Positions 27,312-34,702 of a stretch of 64,000 bases of DNA are shown here, in pieces; position 1 is the first letter of the stretch; each line of letters begins with the position of its first letter. The DNA comes from Sphingomonas immobilis (lineage in GTDB: Bacteria > Pseudomonadota > Alphaproteobacteria > Sphingomonadales > Sphingomonadaceae), in contig NZ_JAUQSZ010000010.1 in assembly GCF_030580995.1 (NCBI RefSeq), positions 1 to 64,000 of the forward strand. Direction: 5' to 3'. The notes under the pieces are model-generated. The model saw only the letters and a program-made list of their open reading frames with translations, did not search any database and was not told the DNA's origin. Made by a program: the position numbers and the translations under genes.

Positions 27312-28567
27312 TGCGCGTGAAGCATCTGCGCTGGTGGATCGTCGCGCTGATCAGTTGCGGCACGATCCTCAATTATCTCGCGCGCAATTCGCTCGGTGTG
27401 CTCGCGCCGGAACTGAAGGGCGCGTTCGACATGACGACGCAGCAATACAGCTACGTCGTCGGCGCCTTCCAGCTCGCCTATACCGTCATGCAGCCCGTCT
27501 GCGGCTACATCGTCGACCGGATCGGGCTGCAGCTCGGCTTCGCGCTGTTCGCGGTGGTGTGGTCGGTCGCAAACATGCTCCATGCGCTTGCGGGCGGATG
27601 GACCGGCCTCGCCTTCTTTCGCGGCATCCTCGGCATGAGCGAGGCCGCGGCGATCCCGTCGGGCATGAAGGCGATCGCCGAGTGGTTCCCGGCGCGCGAG
27701 CGATCGGTCGCGACCGGCTGGTTCAACGTCGGCACCTCGCTCGGCGCGATGATCGCGCCGCCGATCGTCATCGCCGTGTCGCTCGCCGCCAACTGGCGCG
27801 TCGCGTTCGTGGTCACGGGCGGGCTCGGGCTGATCTGGGCCGCTGCCTGGTACGTGCTCTACCGCTCGCCCGCGCAGCACAAGGCGATCACGCCGGAGGA
27901 AGCCGCCTATATCGCCGCCGACCGTCCGCCGGTCGCGCCGCGCCGCGCCAGCGCGCGCGAAATCCTCACCGCCCCGCGCTTCTGGGCGATCGCGATTCCG
28001 CGCTTCCTCGCCGAACCGGCCTGGCAGACCTTCAGCTTCTGGATCCCGCTCTACCTCGCCACCGAACGCGGGATGGACCTGAAGCAGATCGCGCTGTTCG
28101 CGTGGCTTCCGTTCCTCGCCGCCGATCTGGGCGGCGTGGCGGGGGGATATCTGTCGCCCTTCCTGATGCGATATGCGGGGATGCGCTTCATCCCCTCGCG
28201 CGTGACGGGCATCTGCCTCGGCGCGGTGCTGATGATCGCGCCGGGCTGCATCGGCCTCGCCGCCAGCCCCTATCTCGCGATCGCGCTGTTCTGCGTCGGC
28301 GGCTTCGCGCACCAGATGATCTCGGTGCTGATCAACACCCTCTCCGCCGACGTTTTCGCGCCCGAGGAGGTCGGCACCGCCAACGGCTTCGTCGGGCAGG
28401 CCGGCTGGCTCGGCGGGCTGCTGTTCAGCCTCGCGATCGGGCAATTGGCGGATCATATCGGCTACGGGCCGCTGTTCGCCTGCCTCTCCGCGTTCGATCT
28501 TATCGGCGCGGCGGTGCTGATCCTGATGATCGGCAAACTCACCCCCGCCACAGCAAAGGCCGTCTGA
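27308..28567 (+). CDS. ACS-family MFS transporter, probable hexuronate uptake (second copy)
   Basis: The 419-residue transporter has twelve hydrophobic segments, with NYLARNSLGVLAPELK in helix 1 and the ExuT-like MSEAAAIPSGMKAIAEWFPA plus RERSVATGWFNVGTSLGAM around residues 117-155. It is translationally coupled on both sides (ATGA overlaps with kdgK and GH31), so it is part of the glucuronate operon. It differs clearly from the other MFS gene of this island and may take up a glucuronyl disaccharide or glucuronyl-glycerol rather than free hexuronate; that is inference. Confidence 0.87.
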   Translation: MMRVKHLRWWIVALISCGTILNYLARNSLGVLAPELKGAFDMTTQQYSYVVGAFQLAYTVMQPVCGYIVDRIGLQLGFALFAVVWSVANMLHALAGGWTGLAFFRGILGMSEAAAIPSGMKAIAEWFPARERSVATGWFNVGTSLGAMIAPPIVIAVSLAANWRVAFVVTGGLGLIWAAAWYVLYRSPAQHKAITPEEAAYIAADRPPVAPRRASAREILTAPRFWAIAIPRFLAEPAWQTFSFWIPLYLATERGMDLKQIALFAWLPFLAADLGGVAGGYLSPFLMRYAGMRFIPSRVTGICLGAVLMIAPGCIGLAASPYLAIALFCVGGFAHQMISVLINTLSADVFAPEEVGTANGFVGQAGWLGGLLFSLAIGQLADHIGYGPLFACLSAFDLIGAAVLILMIGKLTPATAKAV

Positions 28568-30963
28568 TGCGCCGCGCCACCCTCTCCGCCCCGCCCGTTT
28601 TCGAGATCGCGGAGCAGGTCCGCGGCCGCATCACGCTGAAGGCCGATACCGGTGCCGTCGCGCACATCTTCGTGCTGGAGGACGATATCGTCCGCCTGCT
28701 GCTGCTGCCCGACGGTGCCATCAAGGGCCCGCCGAGCTGGGCGATCGCGCCGGGCGCGGAGGACATCGCCGAGCCGGGCCGCGACCGGATGAGCGTGGAG
28801 GGCTTCACCTGCCCCGCCTATGCGCTGACCGTCGCCGGCGCGCTGACGCTGGAGACCGCCCGCATCCGCCTCGTCGTCCAGCTCGCCGGCTTTCACTGCC
28901 GCTGGTTCCAGCGCGACGGCGACGACTGGCGGCCGATGGCGGAGGACCGCCCGACGCAAGCCTACGATTTCGGCTGGTGGGACGGCAAAGTCCGCCACTA
29001 TCTCGCGCGCCAGCCGGGCGAGCGTTTCTACGGGCTCGGCGAAAAGGCCGGGGCGATGGACCGCGCCGGTCGCCGCTTCCGCCTCATCAGCCTCGATCCG
29101 ATGGGCTATGACGCGGAGCTTTCGGACCCGCTCTACAAGACCATCCCCTACATCCTCGTCGCCGATACCGGGGGCGCCTGCCACGGTGCCTTCTACGACA
29201 CGATGGCCGATGTCAGCTTCGACTTCGGTCAGGAGATGGACAATTACCACGGTGCCTATCGCTACTGTGTGGCGGAGAGTGGCGATCTCGATCTCTACAT
29301 GATCGCGGGGCCCGATCCGGCCGCCGTCACGCGCCGCTTCACCTGGCTGTCCGGCCGCCCGGCGATGATGCCGCGCTGGTCGGTCGGCTATTCCGGCTCG
29401 ACCATGACCTACACCGACGCGCCCGACGCGCAGGCGCAGATGGCGGAGTTCATCACCCGGCTGGAGGAGCACGACATCGGCTGCTCCTCGTTCCACTTCT
29501 CCTCCGGCTACACGTCGATCGGGGCGAAGCGCTACGTCTTCAACTGGAACCGCGAGAAGTTTCCCGATCCCGCCGCCTTCGTGAAAAGCTACCGCGATGC
29601 CGGGATCGAGCTTGTGCCCAACATCAAGCCGGCGCTGCTCCGCGATCATCCGCGCTATGCCGAAGTCGCGGCCAAGGGCCTGTTCGTTTCCGACGAGGAA
29701 GGGAATGTCGTCGAGGGGCAATATTGGGACGAGCTCTGCGCCTTTCTCGACTTCACGAACCCGGATGCCGCCGCCTGGTGGCGCGAGAATCTGACGGGTG
29801 CGCTGCTCGATTTCGGCATCCGGTCGACCTGGAACGACAACAACGAATACGGCGTGTGGGATGCCCGCGCCGCCTTCGCTTTCTGGGGCGAACAGCGCCC
29901 GGCGGCCGAGGCGCGTCCGCTCCAGGCGATGCTGATGAGCCGGGCGTCACGCGCCGCGCAGCTCGCGCACGATCCCGACCGCCGCCCCTATCTCGTCACC
30001 CGTTCGGGCATGACGGGCCTGCATCGCTACGCCCAGACGTGGAGCGGCGACAACCGCACCGACTGGAAGACCATCCGCTACAACACCAAGATGGCGCTCG
30101 GGCTCGCGCTGTCGGGCGTCTCGAACAGCGGCCATGACGTCGGCGGCTTCGCGGGCCGCAAGCCCGAGCCCGAACTGTTCCTGCGCTGGGTACAGGCGGG
30201 CGTGATGATGCCGCGCTTCAGCATCCATAGCTGGAACGACGATCGCAGCGTCAACGAACCGTGGATGTACCCGCAGGTGCTGCCGGCGATCCGGCGGCTG
30301 ATGGCGCTGCGCCAGACGCTGACGCCGTTCCTCTACGATCTGCTGTGGCGGTATCACCGCGATTACGAGCCGGTCGTCCGCCCGCTCTGGCTCGATTTCC
30401 CGGCGGACCAAGATGCCTGGACCGACGGCGACGACCATATGCTCGGCCGGGATCTGCTCGTCGCGCTCGTCTGCGACGAAGGCGCGACACGCCGCGAGGT
30501 CCGCGCGCCCGCCGGGGCGGACTGGATCGACGTGTGGACCGGCGACATCGTCCGCGGCGGCGAAACCGTGACGCTGCATGCGCCGCTCGACGGACCGCCG
30601 CCGCTGCTCGCCCGCGCCGGATCGGGCATCGCCGTCGATCTCGCGCGCGGCGGCTTCCGCCCCGGTCCGTTCGTGCGCGGCCTGTGGCTGTTCCCGACCG
30701 TCGGCGACGGCCGCTTCTCCTGGAGCTTTGCCGAGGACGAGGGCGAAGGCCTGTCCGCAGGCGACACCTGGTCCGGCGACTGCGTCTGCGACGGCGACGA
30801 AATCCGCGTCGATGTCCACCGCGAGGGCCCCGGCGGCTTCGGCGACAACCGGATCTCGATCCTGCTGCCTCCGGGCGAGAAGCGCCGGCTCTCGATCGAA
30901 AATGGCGAGAGCCGGGCGATCGAAATCGACGGCCGGCGGGGCGTCACCACAACCGTGTCCTGA
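28567..30963 (+). CDS. Glycoside hydrolase family 31
   Basis: GH31 enzymes cleave alpha-linked sugars with retention. This 798-residue protein has the N-terminal beta-sandwich with GERFYGLGEKAGAMDRAGRR near residue 156, the catalytic barrel with nucleophile Asp424 in STWNDNNEYG and acid/base Asp495 in WSGDNRTDW, and C-terminal beta domains. No signal peptide is evident, so it appears cytoplasmic. It is the last gene of manD-kdgK-MFS-GH31 and overlaps the MFS stop by one base. Substrate could be an alpha-glucoside, alpha-xyloside or an alpha-glucuronyl/sulfoquinovosyl-type glycoside; sequence alone does not decide. Confidence 0.88.
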   Translation: MRRATLSAPPVFEIAEQVRGRITLKADTGAVAHIFVLEDDIVRLLLLPDGAIKGPPSWAIAPGAEDIAEPGRDRMSVEGFTCPAYALTVAGALTLETARIRLVVQLAGFHCRWFQRDGDDWRPMAEDRPTQAYDFGWWDGKVRHYLARQPGERFYGLGEKAGAMDRAGRRFRLISLDPMGYDAELSDPLYKTIPYILVADTGGACHGAFYDTMADVSFDFGQEMDNYHGAYRYCVAESGDLDLYMIAGPDPAAVTRRFTWLSGRPAMMPRWSVGYSGSTMTYTDAPDAQAQMAEFITRLEEHDIGCSSFHFSSGYTSIGAKRYVFNWNREKFPDPAAFVKSYRDAGIELVPNIKPALLRDHPRYAEVAAKGLFVSDEEGNVVEGQYWDELCAFLDFTNPDAAAWWRENLTGALLDFGIRSTWNDNNEYGVWDARAAFAFWGEQRPAAEARPLQAMLMSRASRAAQLAHDPDRRPYLVTRSGMTGLHRYAQTWSGDNRTDWKTIRYNTKMALGLALSGVSNSGHDVGGFAGRKPEPELFLRWVQAGVMMPRFSIHSWNDDRSVNEPWMYPQVLPAIRRLMALRQTLTPFLYDLLWRYHRDYEPVVRPLWLDFPADQDAWTDGDDHMLGRDLLVALVCDEGATRREVRAPAGADWIDVWTGDIVRGGETVTLHAPLDGPPPLLARAGSGIAVDLARGGFRPGPFVRGLWLFPTVGDGRFSWSFAEDEGEGLSAGDTWSGDCVCDGDEIRVDVHREGPGGFGDNRISILLPPGEKRRLSIENGESRAIEIDGRRGVTTTVS

Positions 30964-31123
30964 CGCCCTCGCGACGGACGACTCGTTGATATCCCGGTCG
31001 CGTCGCCCAGCCCGGCGGGGCCGGCACCGTTGCCCCATATCCGCCCTGACGACGACTTCCCGCACGGCACACCGGCCCGGCGCGACAACGCTCCGGCTCA
31101 TCAAACGGCACGCGAAAGCCTTT

Positions 31124-31137
31124 AATTGATATCAGTT
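31124..31137. promoter_or_regulatory. AT-rich near-palindrome before the second TonB receptor gene
   Basis: AATTGATATCAGTT is symmetric in 12 of 14 positions and stands in the 287-bp gap between GH31 and the receptor gene. This gap has no gene. It also contains the AT-rich stretch 31186-31210 with ATGA/TCAT arms. Either could bind the GntR regulator encoded behind the receptor; no second copy was found near that regulator's own start. Confidence 0.3.
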
Positions 31138-31250
31138 ACTGCAAGTTGAGCCTCTCGGAATTAGGATATTGCACTTCCCGTCGCTAAAATGATAACACTT
31201 ATGTCATCAAACGCCGGAGCAACCGGCAATGAGACCGGGGGGATATCTGA

Positions 31251-33752
31251 ATGTCTATTTTCACGTCCAAGCTGCGTGCGATTGCGAAAAATGGCGCAAT
31301 ATCGAGCTTTGCGCTGGCCATCGGGCTGCTGGCGACACCAGCACATGCGCAGAGCGGCAAACCGCTGACGACGGTGCCGGACGAAACGACGGCTGAAAAC
31401 CCGGCGCAATCACAGGCTTTGGATGACATTGTTGTCACCGCGCGGCGCGTGAATGAAAATCTCCAGGACGTGCCCGTCGCGATCACCGCATTCTCCGGCG
31501 CGCAACTCGAAGCCAAGAACATCACGTCGATCGCCGACATCGGCTCCGTCACGCCCGGCTTCTCGATCGCACCGAGCCCGCGCAGCGGCACCGCCTTCGC
31601 CCTGTCGATTCGCGGCCAGGTGCAGAACGACGTGCTGGCGACGGTGGAGCCCTCGATCGGCACCTATGTCGACGAAGTCTATTGGGCGCGCGCCTATGGT
31701 CTCTATGCCGGTCTGGTCGACGTCGCCAACGTGCAGGTGCTGAAGGGGCCGCAGGGCACGCTGTTCGGGCGCAACACGTCGGGCGGCGCGATGCTGATCC
31801 AGACCAACGACGCCGTCCTCGACGAGTTTTCCGGGCGCGGCACGCTGACCTACGGGCGCTTCAACGAACGCACCGCGGAAGGCATCATCAACGTGCCGAT
31901 CGGCGACCGTGTCGCGCTGCGCGGTGTCGTGAAATATTCGGCGCGCGACGGCTGGGCACGGCAGGTCGTGCAGTTCAATTCCGCCGGCGTGCGCGACAAT
32001 CGCCTGATCCCGGATGGCGTGATCCGCGAAACCGGCAAGCGCTACAGCGACAAGGAAGAAATTCAGGGCCGTTTGAAGGCGACCGTCAAGATCTCCGACG
32101 CGACGACCTTCCTCGCCTCCGGCGAATGGTACAGCTACGATACCAACGGGCCGTCGCGTCAGACCGCTTACAAGATCCAGGATAACATCGTCGGCGTGAC
32201 GCCGATCAACGCCTATATCGACTATTTCAAGACGCATCCCGATGCGACCGGCGTCGACGGCCACAATTGCGACGCGGCGGTTTCGACGACGAGCGGCCCG
32301 ACCTGCACCAGCAGCCTCGTCCAGAAATTCGACACCTACACGAAGCTGCGCACCGAAACCTACGTGGCGAAACTGGTGACCGAAACCTTCTTCGGTCAGG
32401 CCAAGCTGATCGGCGGATATCGCCGGGTGAAATCGAACGCCCTGCTGGAACTCGACGGTTCGAGTTCGCTGCTCCACACCACCGAAGCGGACATCGACCT
32501 GAAGCAATATTCGGTCGAGGCCCAGATTACCGGCAAGGCCTTCCACGACTTCCTCGATTTCGCCGGTGGCGCGACCTATTTCCGCGAAACCGGCCTGGAC
32601 CGGACCTATTCCTTCTCGAACTCGGGCGGCAACCCGACCGCAACGGTATCGCGCCAGAACGCCCTGATCGAGAATGACTCGTTCGGTTTCTATGCCCAGT
32701 TCGGCGCGCATCTCACCGACAAGCTGACGGTGACGGGCGGCGTGCGCTATTCGCTGGACGACAAGAAGATCCGGCTCGGCACCGCGCTGGCAACGGATCG
32801 CAACACCGGCATCCCGCTCGCCTGCGCGATCGGCAACACCGTCGCCAACGATTGCCTCGTCCCCAATCAGGCGACCTTCAACGCGATCTCGTGGATGGCA
32901 TCGGTCGATTACAAGTTCAGCGACGACATTCTCGCCTATATCAAGGCCAGCCGTGGCTATCGCTCGGGCGGGCACAATCTCGGCGCATTCAGCGCGGCGC
33001 AGTACGTGCCGTTCGGCCCCGAATTCGTCTACGAACAGGAAATCGGCCTCAAGACCGAATTCTTCGATCGCCGCGTGCGCGTGAACCTTTCCGCCTATCA
33101 CAACCTGCTGGAGGGGGCTCAGCGCACCGCGATCCGTTCGTTCGCCGGCAACACGCAGACGCTCGTCTCCAACGCCGCCTCGGCGCGCAATCTCGGCATC
33201 GAGGGCGATATCCAGATCCGGCCGGCACGCGGCCTGTCGCTGTCCGCATCGGGCTCGTTCAACGACTCCAAGTACCTCGATTTCTCCGACGCCGCCGGCG
33301 ACCGGCGCAGCGAGCGCTTCATCTTCGTCCCGAAATATCAGTTCAACCTGGGCGCTGAATATCAGACCAACCTGACGAGCCGCATCTCCAGCCGCTTCAA
33401 TCTGGATTATTCCTGGATCGACAGCCGTGCGACGACCGAGTGCGTCGCATCCAGCACGCGCCTGGCCTCGATGTGCTACACGACCGGGCCCGACATCAAC
33501 GGCCGCACGATCCAGCAGATCAGCGCCGATATCGTCGCGGCGACGACGCTGCCCGCGGCGGGGGTGCTGAATGGTCGCATCACGTTCGGGCTGGCCGATG
33601 ACGCTTATACGATCTCGATCTGGGGCAAGAACCTGCTCGACGATCGTTCGGTTGTCGGGTCGCTCTACACGCCCGCTCCGCAGCGCAACTATGTGTCGGT
33701 GCAGCGCCGTGAGCCCGTCACCTACGGCGTAACCGCCTCCGCCAAATTCTGA
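31251..33752 (+). CDS. TonB-dependent outer-membrane receptor (second in glucuronide island)
   Basis: The 833-residue protein has a long signal peptide (FALAIGLLATPAHAQ), the plug entrance DDIVVTARRVNENLQDVPVA near 62-81, the plug motif VQVLKGPQGTLFGRNTSGGA near 161-180, and a beta-barrel ending in phenylalanine (TASAKF). It follows the GH31 operon in the same direction and is followed by a convergent GntR gene. The ligand is probably a carbohydrate conjugate by context. It is preceded by CGGGGGGATATCTGA as a likely ribosome binding region. Confidence 0.9.
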   Translation: MSIFTSKLRAIAKNGAISSFALAIGLLATPAHAQSGKPLTTVPDETTAENPAQSQALDDIVVTARRVNENLQDVPVAITAFSGAQLEAKNITSIADIGSVTPGFSIAPSPRSGTAFALSIRGQVQNDVLATVEPSIGTYVDEVYWARAYGLYAGLVDVANVQVLKGPQGTLFGRNTSGGAMLIQTNDAVLDEFSGRGTLTYGRFNERTAEGIINVPIGDRVALRGVVKYSARDGWARQVVQFNSAGVRDNRLIPDGVIRETGKRYSDKEEIQGRLKATVKISDATTFLASGEWYSYDTNGPSRQTAYKIQDNIVGVTPINAYIDYFKTHPDATGVDGHNCDAAVSTTSGPTCTSSLVQKFDTYTKLRTETYVAKLVTETFFGQAKLIGGYRRVKSNALLELDGSSSLLHTTEADIDLKQYSVEAQITGKAFHDFLDFAGGATYFRETGLDRTYSFSNSGGNPTATVSRQNALIENDSFGFYAQFGAHLTDKLTVTGGVRYSLDDKKIRLGTALATDRNTGIPLACAIGNTVANDCLVPNQATFNAISWMASVDYKFSDDILAYIKASRGYRSGGHNLGAFSAAQYVPFGPEFVYEQEIGLKTEFFDRRVRVNLSAYHNLLEGAQRTAIRSFAGNTQTLVSNAASARNLGIEGDIQIRPARGLSLSASGSFNDSKYLDFSDAAGDRRSERFIFVPKYQFNLGAEYQTNLTSRISSRFNLDYSWIDSRATTECVASSTRLASMCYTTGPDINGRTIQQISADIVAATTLPAAGVLNGRITFGLADDAYTISIWGKNLLDDRSVVGSLYTPAPQRNYVSVQRREPVTYGVTASAKF

Positions 33753-33760
33753 ACCTGCAC

Positions 33761-33792
33761 GGGGGAGGTCCGGGCAGCGCCCTCCCCCCTTT
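33761..33792 (+). terminator. Probable intrinsic terminator after second TonB receptor gene
   Basis: GGGGGAGG (33761-33768) pairs with CCTCCCCC (33781-33788) around a 12-base loop and is followed by a short T-run (CTTTTCC). It lies eight bases behind the receptor stop and just ahead of the end of the convergent GntR gene. Confidence 0.65.
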
Positions 33793-33800
33793 TCCCCGGA

Positions 33801-34556
33801 TCAGGCACCAGCTGGCGGTATCGCGGTGCCGTCCTCCTCCAGCCACTGCTGGAGCATCCTGCTCGCCCGCACAGACAGCAGATCGACGATCTGCACATCG
33901 CCGTCGACAACCGCGCGTGTAAATTGGACGACCGTCCGCGCGCGCGTCTCGACCCGGTCGGGGCGATCGCGAAAAAGCTGCTTGCCGACGTGCCGCCCAC
34001 CCAGTTCGTACAATACCGACATGAACAGGGCGAGCGCGGGATTTGCCGCCATGCCGGACACGAGATCGGTCAACTCGCGCTCCCGCATCAGATATTCGGC
34101 TAGCGGAAGACGGTCGACGGAAAGCCGTTCAAAGTCGTCCAGTGCGTCCGCCAGCGCGTTGCGCGCCGTGTCGTCCGTCGATTGCGTTGCGAGGCGGGCG
34201 ATCGTCCGCATCACCCCGTCCGAGGCTTCGATGGCATCTTCCAGCGTGCAATGCTGAAGCTTCAGGTCCAGCGCGGCCATACGGATGGTATCGTTGTGAT
34301 CGGGCCGGCGCGTGAAATAGCCGCCGCCCCAACCCCGCTTCACGACGACGAGCTTTTCATGCTCCAGCACGCGCATCACCTGCCGCAGTGTCGGGCGGCT
34401 GGTATTGTACCGCTTCTCGAGATCATCGTGAATCCCGAAAAGGCTGTCTTGCGGCGCGAGCAGCACGTCCTGGCGGACGAGACGAAGGAGCGTGGCGACG
34501 GCAGACTGATCGAAGCGCTCCGACTGATCTATCTCGGTCTTTCGTCTGCTCGTCAT
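33801..34556 (-). CDS. GntR-family transcriptional regulator (FadR-like)
   Basis: The 251-residue protein has a winged helix-turn-helix with GIHDDLEKRYNTSRPTLRQV and MRVLEHEKLVVVKRGWGGGYF near residues 41-82, followed by a helical ligand-binding domain that is less clearly FCD-like, since the usual metal histidines are sparse. It is convergent with the second TonB receptor gene and may control it or the GH31 operon. It differs strongly from the UxuR-like regulator of the island and its ligand cannot be inferred. Confidence 0.8.
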   Translation of the reverse strand: MTSRRKTEIDQSERFDQSAVATLLRLVRQDVLLAPQDSLFGIHDDLEKRYNTSRPTLRQVMRVLEHEKLVVVKRGWGGGYFTRRPDHNDTIRMAALDLKLQHCTLEDAIEASDGVMRTIARLATQSTDDTARNALADALDDFERLSVDRLPLAEYLMRERELTDLVSGMAANPALALFMSVLYELGGRHVGKQLFRDRPDRVETRARTVVQFTRAVVDGDVQIVDLLSVRASRMLQQWLEEDGTAIPPAGA

Positions 34557-34702
34557 ATATGTTCCGAAATATGCTCCGCCGGGTGCCGGGGGCCCCGCAA
34601 ATCAATACTAGCCCCGCATAAGAGGCCCGCAAAGGGCACTACGGGGGGTTCACCGCCCGCCGTGGGCATCATCATCGTTGCTGCGGGGAAATGCCGCCCG
34701 GC

